Assembly (NCBI RefSeq): GCF_027744825.2
Contig: NC_071334.1
Location: forward strand, 54,810,937 to 54,874,936
DNA from: Synchiropus splendidus
Lineage: Eukaryota; Chordata; Actinopteri; Syngnathiformes; Callionymidae
Reading direction: 5' to 3'
DNA length: 64,000 nt
Shown: piece by piece, positions 31,455 through 44,295 of the stretch
Numbering within the stretch: position 1 is the stretch's first letter
Layout of the letters: every line of letters begins with the position of its first letter
The notes under the pieces: model-generated
The model's input: the letters and a program-made list of their open reading frames with translations, nothing else
The model's database searches: none
What the model was told of the DNA's origin: nothing
Made by a program: the position numbers and the translations under genes

Positions 31455-33740
31455 CTTTTAATAATCCAATTTTAAAATCAGTTTTCATTGTTGCAGTCCC
31501 ACTCCCCGTATTCCTGACTGTAGTCAAAGGGCCAGACCACCGTCTCTCAGCTCTGGCTTGAAACAACACCTGTCTCTGAGTCATCATTATAGCCTGTCTT
31601 TCTCAGACATTTCCAAGAAGAGTTTTATCACCTTGAACCTGTTAGCCAAGTCTTGCCTGCAACAACCAGAGCCTCAGGGAAGTTCCAGCAGGTATTTCAT
31701 GGCCGCAGGTCCAGTCATCAATAATCATTTTAACTATCTCAGCAGCCTCTCTACCCAAACTTGCCTGTGGGATTGGACATGTCCTCAGTATCCTTCAATG
31801 ACTGATGATATATCTTGTCGTCTCCATGTTCGCTGTCCAACTGAAGTGTTTGCCCTTAAGCAATAGCCATAGTGGTCCATAGCCTGGAATTATGATTATT
31901 ATTATTATTTTATAATTCAATGATCAATGCTAAATGTGCTGCTTAATAGACAGAGATTGGTTACATTAGTGTTTTCTGCTTTAGGATTTTATCTTCAGTC
32001 TCCTCCACTTCCTCTGATAAATGCTTCCACATCAGGTGTACAGTAATCCAGAGACTTCATTTGTGCAGGTTTATGCAGCACATTGATTGATGGCTTTCCC
32101 TGATTCTCTTATTGATATTTAACCACTGTCCAGCAGCACAGCTGTCAGTATCAATATCCACAGACGGCCAAGCACTTGGTCGTCCCACGTACTTGTTGCT
32201 CGAACTTTCCAAGATGTTTCTGTCACATTCCATCAACCGAGCAACTCCATCTTGGTCCTTTAACTTCAACTTTTCATTTTCCACGTGTTGTGAGAGCGAG
32301 AAGCTTATGGAGCATTGAGCGATATTGAAACTTGGCTCACTCGCCGACGATAAGCCTCTTACTGTAGTAAAGTGTATCATGCCAAGTTGACTGGGATTCT
32401 TAATAGAAAGGAGGAATGGGAAACAATAGAGGGAAATCAGGCTCTTTCAGAGTCATTTTGAATCAGTCTCGGTATTTATTTGGTTAATTCCCCACCCCTT
32501 TCTCTGTCTTTCATGATTTCTTCGAAAAAAATTGCAAATTAACTCAAATTAACAAGAATTCTCACCCGATAACTTGAGTGGCATTTGGAAAAAAAAAACA
32601 AAATTACATTGATTTTAACGTTCACGTGTACATACACACAATGGAGTGAATGGACTAAAGATAGCAGAAGCCATTTCATCCTTTGTTTGCAAAGATTTAA
32701 GCCTGTACTCTGTCATGGAAAACAGAAGCTTCAAGCCTCTCACTCAAATGTTTGAACCATATTGCCACTGTCGACTGTTGAAGATTGAGATTGAATTATT
32801 ATTTTGAACCTCTCATTCTCATGACATTCCATTTAATACCAAGGTTGACCATGATACCCAGCTGCAGTGTTGGCTGATTGGTAAATGTCTTTTACGACTA
32901 CAGCAGAATGCAATGTCCTGCTTGCGCATTAAAATGTTATAACAATTTTTTTGAGCTATTTAAAATTTTCAGTCCATCTATGTTGACGTTGCGACTACTG
33001 ACTACAATTCTGGCTGCGCCAGTCTTTGTAGACAAGATTTACCACGTGAAAATGAACGTTCAATGGTGCTGGAAATGCTTGAATTTGACATGAGAAAAGT
33101 CCTACTTTCCCGACCCCACTTTTAACCTTTCAGTTTCTTTTCAAAACAACCGTAACATTCAAGTGATGATGCCATGATGGCCATTTAACCATTGGTTAAA
33201 TTGTTGAAAATTGGCTCAGACTGTGTGGCTGTAAAGATAAGCAGTATTTCTGCATGTATTGTTTTATTTGGTGTACAGTGAAGTGATTAAATATTGGGTA
33301 CTTTTGTAGACTTTCAAGTTATCGTAATGATAATAATTGGAGATCATGGATCACCTGTCTACAAGTGTCTCACAGCATTTCTCTTCTCACTTCATCATTG
33401 AACAGGTATTCTGATTGTCAATGGTGGTTTTGTGTTGGAGGTCAAAGGAAGGTAGTGAAGCATGTTGGACTCAGCTGGAGCTCGACACTTCTCACTGAAT
33501 CGCCAACTCATCACCCGTGACAGGGGCCCAAATCAGCATGTCGCTGGCATTACAATCATTAATCAAGCAAGACACAACTTGCCATGGAGGAAAATACTCA
33601 AGTCTTAAGAAATCAGCACAGGGTCATTATTTATAATGATTTATTAATCACAGAATTAAGAAAAAATGGATTTGCAAGTGTTTTTACGCCAACTTCCAAA
33701 CTGAGACTGAGAAAAGTGCCTCACACAAATGTTTAAATTA

Positions 33741-34383
33741 CAGTGGTGCCTCGGTTTTCGAACGTCCCGGACTTTGAACAAATCGGAGTCCGAACAAAAA
33801 TTTCGAGATTTTTTTGCTTTGGATTTCGAATGAAAATCCAGAACTCGAACGCCCCCGAAAAAAATGCCCGAAAAAATATAAAGTGCGCGGACCGATCAGC
33901 TGACCCACGACGCGCTTTGTTATTGTGTATAACGCAGTCTCTGTATGCAGACGTGTCACCTTATTTAATGACTGTTTTTTTTTTCTTCATATTGAGGTGT
34001 CTCTGGCACTGGACCGTGGTCGAGTGTCATAGTGGAGGGATGAGGCGAGTCTGGGACAGAGCGTTACTTGGTTTATGACTTTGTCACAGCCAAACTGCAC
34101 AGAAGCGCACATTCAGAGCTGGACACGCACCGGGCACCTCTTCACTTCTGGAGAGACGTCACTCACTCGGCAACCCCTCCCACATGCAGCGGCCACACAC
34201 ATAGAGGAACAGCGCACCTGCAGCAGACACTCTACATTCATTCCTACAAAAGTCTATTTTAAGGCTTGGAACGCATTATTTCTTTTTTCCATTGTAATGG
34301 GAAAAATTGATTCAGATTTCGAACAAATCGCTTCTCGAACGGCCGCCTGGAACGGATTGTGGTTGAGAACCGAGGTACCACTG
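33741..34383 (+). mobile_element. Mariner-like non-autonomous element, copy 1 (643 bp)
   Basis: Left end CAGTGGTGCCTCGGTTTTCG and right end GAGAACCGAGGTACCACTG are inverted repeats, and TA lies on both sides (33739-33740, 34384-34385), as expected for Tc1/mariner/pogo integration. The interior is GC- and CpG-rich against the AT-rich intron (CGCGGACC, CGACGCGC). It encodes no transposase; open frames over it are short and on both strands. It is a shortened relative of the copy at 47863-48595, lacking about 90 internal bases around 34036. Confidence 0.88.
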
Positions 34384-36219
34384 TATATATTTTCTCAGCG
34401 GCAACATGCTAGCACTACCTCTATCTCTTCTAGCTTTATCTCTTGAAAATATATATATTGTACTAGCCTTGGATTAACCGTTTTTCCGTGGACTCCATTT
34501 TTTCTATTGTATGGAAAAATCTATCCATAAATCTGCGTTGAACTTTATTAGCCAGGCGTACGTTACTCCATCTTCACCTTTATTTCCTGAGCATAAAGTT
34601 CGAATAAAAGCCATCTTCCTCTGCTGCTGCAGTCGTGGTGAAAGTACTGCATGACTCTAGTGCTTAAATAATTTATATGGGCTTATTTGTCTTTTGTTTG
34701 GCAGGTTGCATTTGAAGTCGTGATGGCCTGGATGAGTGGCCCTGACCTCAGACAGCATTTAAAAATCTGGATAGTTGAATTAGGATAGGCTTCATTATTC
34801 CCTTTTGCCAAAAAAGAAATAGCATAGTTGCAGCCTGGAATAGTATCGTGTAGCTATAGTTCTTGTTCACTTGCTGTGATAAATACCATAATAAAAAAAC
34901 ATGACATGGGGAGGTGACAATACAGTCCGACTGAATTGTGTGTACTTCCTGATGATAACTGATCATTCATACAATCTCAATCACTTACGAAGAGTACGTG
35001 CAGTTGACGTCAAATGTGTAAGGTTGTCCATGTCCATGGTTACCATATACTATATCGGTTTATTGTGCTTTTTCTGTATTGTTACAGCGTGTCTGAAGCA
35101 CAAAGGCACAGCAGTGCTCAAGTAAGTTGGGAGAGATGTAATTCTTTTCAAGTGTTTACCCATGACAGACTTCTATTTAAATTCTCTTGATCGTTTGTAT
35201 GGCTTTTTTTGGTAGCCTGCATACAAAACATTTTCCACCAGTTTGCTCTAATGCTTAATTCCCTGGAATTGCTTTGAACGGAATTAATTAGAATCTTGAC
35301 TTCAGGGGAAGCTGATAGCGAACTGGCTGGAGTTAAAACAAACATTGAATTCAGTGAGGACTTTGCCTGGGAGTGAATGACCCTGAGCTTCGTCACAAGT
35401 GTCCCACTGATTTGCTCATGGCCTTCACCACGGTCGGCGTTTTAGACGGTGACTCTCTGTGTCTGCTTGTTTTACCAACGAACAACCTCTGATCTGGCTA
35501 AGATAGGTTTGTGCCGATCTCAGTAATAGACCGGGGATCGGCTAATTCCGTTCCTCCGCTGCCAACATATCTGTGGCTAACATATAAGAAACTAATCCTT
35601 TATTAAATCGCAGACAGTAGACCAAAACACCCATCCTTGCCGCTGCCTTGGTCATGATGTGTTTGCGGACCGTAGGAATCATAAGCGTCGATGTATGATA
35701 AGGACACAGGAGCAGAGGATTGCAATATGTCAGTCATGCAAAATCTAAAATTCGGTAGTGCAAGGACCACAGTGCTCTCTTTTAACTCAATAAATCTCAT
35801 TTCTTACTTCAAACATGCAGCGTTTAAAACTGGTCAAGCTACAGTTACTGTATTCTGGTAGTGTGCTGATAGTAGATGGAGCGGTACTGGAATTAGCTTT
35901 GTGCAGTGCTAAAGAAGTGAGTGAATTCAAGAGAAATCTGGGTGGTTGAATAGTGGGGGTCATTTTTGACTGTAATGAAAATAAGAATTGCTGACAACAA
36001 TCAACCTATTTCCCTCTAGTATATATATAGAATCTTTTTCAGGTTTTTCAGGTAGAGGAATGGACTTTCCAAAATGAAAATCCTTCGTCTTATATCAGCT
36101 TGACTTCTAACTGAAGCCTAAACCTTATTTTCCCCCCAAAGAAGCTAATCTCTTTATCTCTCCTGATATTTGATGCGTACAAACGGAGCTATACCTGGGA
36201 CCTTTCCCTGGTACCTTCT

Positions 36220-36656
36220 CTTTTGAAGATATTCAAGTATCTTGTGGTCTTTTTCATGAGTGAGAGTAGGATGGAGTATGAGATAGGCAGACAGATGAAT
36301 CAGTGCGGCTTCTTCAGTCACAGAAGATCAGCCTGTCGTGGTGAAGACAGACCTGAGCCCAAAGGTCTCAATTTACCCGTCAAGCCATGTGCTCTAAACT
36401 ATGGCCACACAGTTTGAGCACCGAAATAGCAAGGATAAAAAAAAGCTCATACAAATGTAGGCGCTCAGGTGGTATCTGTTTCTGATGCCCACTACATACC
36501 TCCCTGGTGAGGTACTTAACACAATCGGGAGGAGGTCCCGAGGCAGACCCAGTGGAGCTCTTCCCCCGGAAGAGCTGGAGACCATTTCTGGGGAAACTCT
36601 CATCCTCTTCCCCACCCCAAGGCACACTTGGTTAAATGGTGGAAATGGATGCATGG
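36220..36656 (+). mobile_element. RTE/Rex3-like LINE 3' fragment
   Basis: It begins ATATTCAAGTATCTTGTGGT and follows the Rex3-like LINE order: CATGAGTGAGAGTAGGATGG (TSEGRM), TGTCGTGGTGAAGA (VVVKR), CTCAATTTACCCGTC (LSIYR), CTATGGCCAC (YGH), then after a deletion CCTCCCTGGTGAGGTAC (LPGEV), CGGGAGGAGGTCCCGAGGC (GRRPRG) and CCCCCGGAAGAGCTGGAG (PPEELE). Several frameshifts and deletions make it inactive. The 3' end is near GGATGCATGG. Confidence 0.8.
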
Positions 36657-36746
36657 AATTGTTGTCAAACTCCGAAATTGTTCCCCAGATATTATTTTGA
36701 GCCCAGCAAGGTATATCCTTTTATCTTTTTGTTAGAACAACATCTA

Positions 36747-36805
36747 TACCCCAATTGAAGCTGGGATAGACTCCAACCCTTCATGACTGTGGGAAAAGGA
36801 ATACA
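36747..36805 (+). repeat. LINE/SINE 3'-tail-like fragment (GCTGGGATAGACTCC)
   Basis: CCCAATTGAAGCTGGGATAG followed by ACTCCAACCC matches the tail sequence shared by many fish LINE and SINE copies (typically GCTGGGATAGGCTCCAGC, then GACCCT and GGATAAGCGG). Only the core is kept here. Confidence 0.6.
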
Positions 36806-39455
36806 CACCGAACAATGACTGTATTTATTAATAAATAAATATGAAATCTATTAAGAAAGCTTTTGTGTCCTTCTCCTCTGAACCTTAGTTCAGTAGCGCT
36901 GTTAGTGCCAATCTCATTTCAACCTTTTGTTCCACCAAGGTCTCAAATGAACAGACCATTACGAAGGATTACTAACCCTTAATGTGTGTATCATAACACT
37001 TAATCTGCCCATTTTGGCACCGACAGCCCCCGTTGTCCTCATTGTTGGTCAAGTCTTACATTATTGCAAGAGACAGTTCAACATACAAAATCAGAAAATG
37101 TCCTGTTAATGGAATTGTTTCCAAAGTCGACTATGCACTCAGCAGATAAGGGGCTGTTTATCCTGTTAATGTGCCACTTTAAATACATTAAGAGTGGGAG
37201 GGTTTGCTTTTTGGCGCGCTGCCTCACTAATCCAGTAGAGCACCAGAGACAAAGTGTTTTTTAGATGAACCCACAAATAATTGTTTAAAAAAAATGGGTG
37301 ATGGCTCCTGTGTGGTGAAGAAGCTGTCGCTCACCCTTTAGTGACACAGTCTTGGGTATAATATTGTGACAATGGGCAATGTACACGGAGCCAAATATAG
37401 TCCCTTATCACAGTTGTGTCACAGCTCATAAAAACATATCTTTCATTGTCACAGGCAATCAATATTAATTACACTCTTCCTCTTTGTATCACCGGCCTTT
37501 AATTGATCTTTCTGGGGTGAATTAGAGAAAAAAAGGCAATCGATGTCTATTACTATAAGTCTCAAAAGACAACATCCTCCCCAACAACTTCCTTCTGGTA
37601 GTTGTTTGGGTGGTTGTGGACATTTTTCTTAGTCACCCGACTCACTGCTTATGGTAAATTGAGCTGCCTGATATTGTGACAAAAGGATTTTTAATGTTTC
37701 CTCAGAGTATAGCATAAAGAGCATTAAACAGATTACCATCACCTAAAATGTTCATTACCCAAACACATTGAAAAAAGAAATCGTTCAAAAGATTATTCTA
37801 CTATTCCACCTTTTTACTATTTATTGTTCGATCAAACTGAAGTCTTTCTGAGCGTCAGCGTCCCCGCTGTGACTGTCTGATGCTGTTCTGCCTGAACTTG
37901 TCTTTGTTTACTGAAGTCGTGTCACCTTATCATTCCAGCTGTGCTGTGCTGAGCAGCTTGCTCTGAAAGTATGATTGGTTTTTGGTTGGAGGTGGTCAGT
38001 ATGCAACGTGGCAGCTGCTGGTGAGACGGATCGCAGTGGGAGTTAGAACGGGTCCAGGCTGGAGCGCTCATGCTGGAGTGACTCCGGAGGCATCGCTCAT
38101 TAACAACAAATTCTCTAGTGAGAAGAATTGATCTGATAACATGCCATTCTTTATTGATGCTAATGGTGAAATGCTGTGTTCAACACATGCGGCGCAAGAA
38201 AGAAATGTGTTCTGCCATTACAGTGGCATCTTCTGAGCACATTAAACATAAATCCAACTGAAACCATGTTCCCTACTTACGACTCCATGTCCTCAAGTCT
38301 TTGTTAAATAAAGATTTTGTATTTGCCTCCCAACATTATTAATTGGAAATTAAAGTGTTTTGTGAAAAATAAGTGCTACATAAGTGCCACAAATGTATAG
38401 TGTATTTTAGAACATGTTGTCTGCCTCACAAGATTAGTTTATAAGTGATTGGCTAAACTTGTTTTAATAATATATGGTGACATAGTTATGCATAACTATA
38501 AGAAAATCGGACATTAAATTGTTTGCATTGCAATACAATTTGAACACTTGGTGAAGTCTTTTCTTAAAGTTTCCCTATTGACCTTTTTTTTCACGAACCA
38601 AATCTCACATAATAAATGAATAGCTTTGCATCATAATGAAATGTTTGATATTCATGTCATCTAGTCAAGTTTACAAAGTGCTACAATGCTACTTGCTTGA
38701 TGTGCTGCATTTACATTGAATTACTGACAAGGACTAGAAAAATGTGTGGTGTCCATAACTCTGTTCCAATGTAAGTACTCTATTGGCTCGGCTGGTCCGA
38801 CCACTGATGGTGATTAAACAAGGATATGTTTATATGGTTTATATGTTTTTATTAACTCTTAAGACAGCCGTGATTTCCAATCGTCAATCGTCAAATAAAG
38901 GCCAGGGTCCGCACTATGTGCCCACTCTTTAATAAAAAAAAAAATAAATAAAAATAATAGAAAAAACAAAATACACATCAAACCTCAAAATGATTGAACT
39001 TGTCCGATTGGGCTTCCTGTGATGTTGCTCACAATGGGTGGAGAAGATGTCAGACTCCCCTTGATAAAGCATGAATGCTTAAAACCTGCAATGTTGCGCA
39101 TCATGTCGGTGAAACTGTCTGTTATGAAACGTTGTCTGCAGCATAGAACTTTGCTCTGCATGGGGAGACTCCAGCTGTGCTGACTTGGGGAGGGGGATCT
39201 ATTGATCCCCTGTAGCTGGGTCTTTATGATCGTCACATAAATACATGTTGATCTTCCTCACAGCCAGAGACACACTCTTCATCTTTCAAGACAATAGTTA
39301 TCCAGCGTGGTGCATCATTGATCCTGTTGTGTGGTGCATGAACAAGGGAGTCCAAAAGTACTGTACAACGAAGGATGGAAAATAATGAATCGGCCACAAC
39401 ACACCGAAATGTGTTAAAACCTAATGACTCTAAAGTACAAGTCTACTACATCTAC
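36806..39455. other. Intronic stretch with no recognised gene
   Basis: Nothing classifiable was seen. There is an A-rich spot near 38932-38975 and a short TAAA-like run near 36828-36842. Open frames are under 85 codons. Confidence 0.5.
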
Positions 39456-39505
39456 ATCCGACTTACGACCGGTATTGGTTGCGACTAACCAGTCGTAAGT
39501 TGGAT
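39456..39505. repeat. Short hairpin within a possible Tigger-like relic
   Basis: ATCCGACTTACGAC (39456-39469) and GTCGTAAGTTGGAT (39492-39505) are inverse copies with one mismatch, separated by 22 bases. Related words (GGACGTAAGTC, GGTCGTAAGTAC, GGACGTAAGTAG) recur to about 39720. The GTCGTAAGT wording recalls Tigger/mariner terminal regions, but no element ends were found. Confidence 0.5.
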
Positions 39506-41445
39506 TGGACGTAAGTCAAAATAGCAGACGCGTGGGTTATAGGTGCTACTGTAGTGGTAGATGGCTGTGTGAGAGTGAGATGCAGGGATACTGTGCTGCC
39601 GTAACTGTTGTACGCGATGTTGGGCTGCTACGTGCTGCGGTGCCAGAACATTGAATAAAAATCTGCTGGCCGTGGTCGTAAGTACTGGTGGACGTAAGTA
39701 GAGCAGATGGTAAGTCTGATGTTACTTGTACTTAAATGGGTGTTAGATATACATTTTTTTTCTTTCACAATTCGCCATATGGTGGCACTTCATTTTGCTC
39801 ACATCGCAGATAACTGTGAAACACTCATAGATAATTCTGGGGCCTCTTTAAGAAATACATAGTAAAGCCTTTTTTAACATCTCAGTCAACCAGATTATCA
39901 TTGATAAAAACAATATGACATAAGCTGGTAAGAAACTTCTTTAACTTGCTCTTTGATTTTATTTTCTGGTGACACAATTGAGACCATTGAATCTGTTCTC
40001 ATTCTTCCATATTAATAATTTGGGAAGCCTTTTGTGCTGCCACAAGACATCCATCCTTGCTCCTGATGTGGGGTGCAGTGGGCATAAGGGAGCGTTGTGT
40101 CACCCGAGTAAGGACAGGCTGTGTTGTGTCTTGAGGGTGTCTGCTTTCATCATTGTAAATGTTGATGACACAGGTTTGTTTCGGCGCTGACAGTGTGTCA
40201 TGGAACTGTCAGCATTTCTGAATCACTGACTTCACATTGCTGTGATCACTTTTGAACCAGTGACGGCAAGTAGGGAGCTGCTCTTTCTCCTGCAGGTGAG
40301 GTAGAATGTTGCCCGTATGACGTGTTCCACCTTGTGTCAGCTGAAAAAGTTGGTTTCAATGTACATTCTTGAATGATCATGTCACATAAATCTACCAGAT
40401 GGTACCATGATTGTCTACTTCCAGAAGATTTGTTCGTCTTCCCATCATTAGTGTTCCCCTTTCCAGTCGAGCCCAGCTTTTCCCGTTCAGCATTTCATAT
40501 TAGGATGACAACAGTGTCTGATGGAATTTTGGCTGTATGCCAACAGCAAAATATTTTCACATCCAATCTTTCCAATCTTTTTCAATAAGAAAACGTTGCA
40601 GTGACCTTGCTTTCCCCTTATGTGGTGCTATTATGCATTTGCAAAAACGTGAAGAAGAAGACACTGCACCTGGAAAGAGCATTTAATTGTGCTTTCCACA
40701 TATGCACATGTTGCTTTAGTAGCTTTAAAAAGTTGCAGTTCCAAATGAAAACATACGTTTTACTTGGTCCAAAGGTCTGTCTGTTGCAGCATGTTTGGAT
40801 AATACAGGCTCCATTTTCATTTGGATGGTGCCTTTGAGTCTACATTTGCTGCTTTTCTAGCATGTATTTGTGGTTGCACATTTCTTTGACTGATTTAGCG
40901 GTGCCTGGATTTTCTTTTTTTTTCCATGATTCAACAGCTACTACTCAAGTGTCACACAATTAATCATCTAAACCTGTATCCTTTTACAATCCAAGAATTG
41001 CACTGAAAAAAAAAAAAAAAACCCAACATGTTTATCTTTTAGTTTTCAAGTGCTTTATATCCGTCTTCTGGGATCAAGATGTAATGGTTTGTGGTGATTT
41101 CATCTCCCACCCGTCGTTTCTCCTGTCCTTCCTGGAGAGGTGCATGGAATTATTCATGACATAATATATCACCAAAACCCCTGATGCTAAATCACCACAC
41201 TATCACTGTTCACTATGTTGACGCTGTTACACTTTTGAAATGAATCTAATTCAGACTGAACACCCCATTGGTTTTCAATAGCTCTGTTTCAGGTCTTTGG
41301 CTTGAATACCCAGGATTTTACTTTCAGTATCTTCCAGCCTATAAGTCGAATGAATGTACATGTCCATGACTTGAATTTGAATCTGTGTCATAATGATGTG
41401 TGTACTTGTGCATGTGAAGTTTCTTCGATTCCTGTTGGGTCTTGG

Positions 41446-42109
41446 TGTCACGAGTCAAGGACGTGGAGCGGGACCCAAGTGCTGGTGGTGATAGGCACAG
41501 GAGGCAGGAGCGAGTTAGAAATGATTTTAATGTTTAACAAACAATAAAACCATAACTGAAAGCATCACCGAACCGGGACAAACAAAAGCAAACTCTGAAA
41601 GTGCAAACTAAAACTAGCAGAAGTCCATATACATGAATAAGAGTCCAACAGAAAGCGTCACCTGGAAACAGAGATGAAAGCACAATGAACGGAGATAGTC
41701 AAAAACCACACCAGGAAACACAAAGAGACAAAACACTAAACTCAGGCACCAGGGTTTAAGACAAAGTAATCAAAAATAAGCTAGCTAGCACACAGGACGA
41801 GAGACCGAACAACAGAGAACCAAATTACCGCAAGGAACTAGAGGAGAAATCACATGGAAACAAAGGAGTCAAACACAGGGAGCAAAAGGAGACGAGCTCA
41901 GGAACTAGAGGAGTACTCACAGGGAAAGAATGGGAGCGAACTCATGGAAACAAAGAAGACGATCTGGCACACGTTGCTGGAGTCCAGGTGCTCTAATAGT
42001 CAGGTGATCAGGGGTTTATTGGCTCCAGCTGTGTGCCACACAAAACAGGAAGGAAGGCGGGAGAAACCAAACACGGCACAAGGGACAAAATAAAGGCAGA
42101 ATCATGACA
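41446..42109. mobile_element. 664-bp dispersed element with TGTCAYGA ends
   Basis: The stretch starts TGTCACGAGTCAAGGACGTG and ends GGCAGAATCATGACA. The outer 12 bases including one flanking base each side (GTGTCACGAGTC and, inverted, GTGTCATGATTC) agree at 10 of 12 positions. The inside is unusually A/G/C-rich with few T on this strand and contains runs such as AACCGGGACAAACAAAAGC and GGAACTAGAGGAG (twice). This type of CACGAGTC...CATGACA repeat is frequent in fish genomes. I do not assign a superfamily and see no clear target duplication. The + strand frame at 41854-42093 is part of the repeat, not a gene. Confidence 0.65.
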
Positions 42110-42235
42110 CTTCGAAGAGAATCATGTAAAAAACAAATTGGGTATAACTATACGTCAATAATTTATTGCCAATGCGTTCACATTTCATTTGGAAAAAAAA
42201 GGTGCAACACCTGAGACAGCAAGTGAACCTACTAA

Positions 42236-42370
42236 TACTACATATTGAACCTTGTCACATTAAACCGTTGTTGTCAAACCGAAATCACCAGCATTGTATT
42301 TACCTTAAAGCGCTCAAAATGCACTGTTTTCTCCCGCGTTTCTGCCAACAGAGATGATCTCCTGTAGGAC
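42236..42370 (+). repeat. Pogo/Tigger-like repeat, partial copy B
   Basis: TTGAACCTTGTCACATTAAA, TATTTACCTTAAAGCGCTC, AAAATGCACTGTTTTC and CCAACAGAGATGATCTCCTG follow the same order as in copies A (5201-5650) and C (51649-52149). Both outer ends are missing. Confidence 0.6.
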
Positions 42371-44292
42371 TGGGGTTTACAGTAATTTATATGTTGTTCA
42401 GAAAGCCAACCTGCCGAGCTCAGGTTGCTCTGGTTTGATCGTAGGGATATTAGTCACAGTTTACCTAAAATAATCAAATAATAATAGTAATAATTCAACA
42501 TCATGGCATTTTCTCCCTCTTTTCTTGGTTGATAGTACGATGGTTTTCTTCTCTGTTTTTTTCTGTCTTCTTTGGTTCACAAAGTTAAACACATGCTGCC
42601 GTAGAAAGTTACATATCTGTCATTTTTTAGTCACTTTGAATGACACCAAAAAGCAATTGTGGGTGTTGGCAAAAAGGAGCCACTGAAGTTCCATGATCAG
42701 TGGATTCTAATGCCTTATTAGACCTGTTTTAATTTCTGTCCGCAAGAGAATTAAAAATGGCCTTCAGAGCAGTGGCTCACTGTGCCTTGCTAATAGTTCC
42801 CAAATCTTGTCTTTATCAGTGTGAGTGCATTTGCCCCCCTTTAGCTCAGGAACTCCCTGCCTTTGGGACACTGTGTCCTCCTTTTGATCTCATCTTTAAT
42901 TTCACATTTTCTGCAGGGCTATTCTTGGGTTACTGTTTTTGTACAGTCTCTGATTCACACTTTATCAGAGAGAAGAGAGAGATGGACTTAGCGGGGTTTT
43001 CCAACATTGCTCTTCTGTCAAGATTTTTATTCCCCAAGGAGTTGCTGCAATTTCAATTAAACTCTGTTGAACGGGGCCTAGCAATTTTGTCGATTGTGAA
43101 TGACAACCTACTTGTTAGATGACTTCCTGTAGCAAAGGTGTCACTGCGCATCTAATTCTGAAGCACCACACAATTGCTGGTGCTCCATGACATGGTTTGT
43201 TCCTATAGTGCATAGTGAGTTGTATTTTGATTTAGTGCTGAGTGACATTGCTCAGCGTTGCTTATGCATTTATAATGAATCATAATTTTGGACTATTAAA
43301 AACATTCACGCTGATACACGTGTATCACTTTCTTTTCACAATGTTGTTATTTAGAATTTCAAGTATTTTGTCAAGGTTCCCCTATGACATATATGAATAT
43401 AGCGAAAATAGTGTACTTCATCCATCACAAAAATGGAAAGATTTTAAGAAATAAATGTACTGAATAAATGCATAAACCTCATTCTGTTACAGTGTCCATT
43501 CTTTAATCATCCAAATGATTGCAATTATTTTGTCCAACTGAGAAAAAAAAAAAGTTTGATAGAGAAGATGAAAGATCTGAGCAAGGAAAGAGATAAAGGA
43601 GCACAGCTAAAGAAGGGGGCACTTAGGGACACTTATATGATCACCGGCGCTCTAAAAAGGAAGTTCTGCTGACACAGTGTGTTCAATAGAATCCACTTAG
43701 ACGCCCATAGAGAGGTCTTACTAAAGACAAAACTGTCTTTATGAAGGACTTTTCCCTAATGTTTGACTTGCTCTTGAGTGCTCTTCGTGAAGTGGAAGGG
43801 GATAAAGCCAAAATGGCTGAACAGTGTAAACATCATTCCACTGTTTGAAAAGGATTACAAGTATAATGGCATTGAAATAATAAAAAAAATGAAACAATTG
43901 GATTTGTCGATACATATATTGATTTTTTAAATGAATTAATAATGTCAGCGAATCAAATCCACCCATAGAAGAATAATAACTCTGGTGAGTAATGTTTTAA
44001 ATGAAAATTGATGGGCTGCCAGTTTGAATGGTAAATACTTAATGCATGTGTTATTTCAGCTCTTAATAGGTTCTGATAAATTGTCTTACACGTGAATCTA
44101 TTTTGATGCAGCCAATTTGCATATTTCAAGTTATTGTCCAATGCTGCGATTTGGCTGCATGTTTGTGTTTATCAAATTTATCGTGAGATAAATTCTGTCA
44201 GTGGGGATTGTTGTCAGGTTATTCCATTATTCTCCATTTGGATCTTTTTTTTTTCCCAAGTTTCATGAAAGCTACTTACATATTGTTGGCCT
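42371..44292. other. Intronic stretch with no recognised gene
   Basis: The 121-codon + strand frame at 42757-43122 has no recognised motif, no flanking splice signals that I trust and no family match from memory. The rest is AT-rich with short A-runs (for example 43541-43553). Confidence 0.5.
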
Positions 44293-44295
44293 TTA

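Noticed and set aside
34075..34446. 123-codon frame at the mariner-like element, with a near-copy at 48279-48509
   Set aside because: Similarity between the two frames comes from the duplicated element; they overlap other frames, and the translation has no transposase features.
42757..43122. 121-codon + strand frame as a possible exon
   Set aside because: No recognised domain, no flanking acceptor or donor in a suitable phase that I could defend, and unlike any astrotactin segment.
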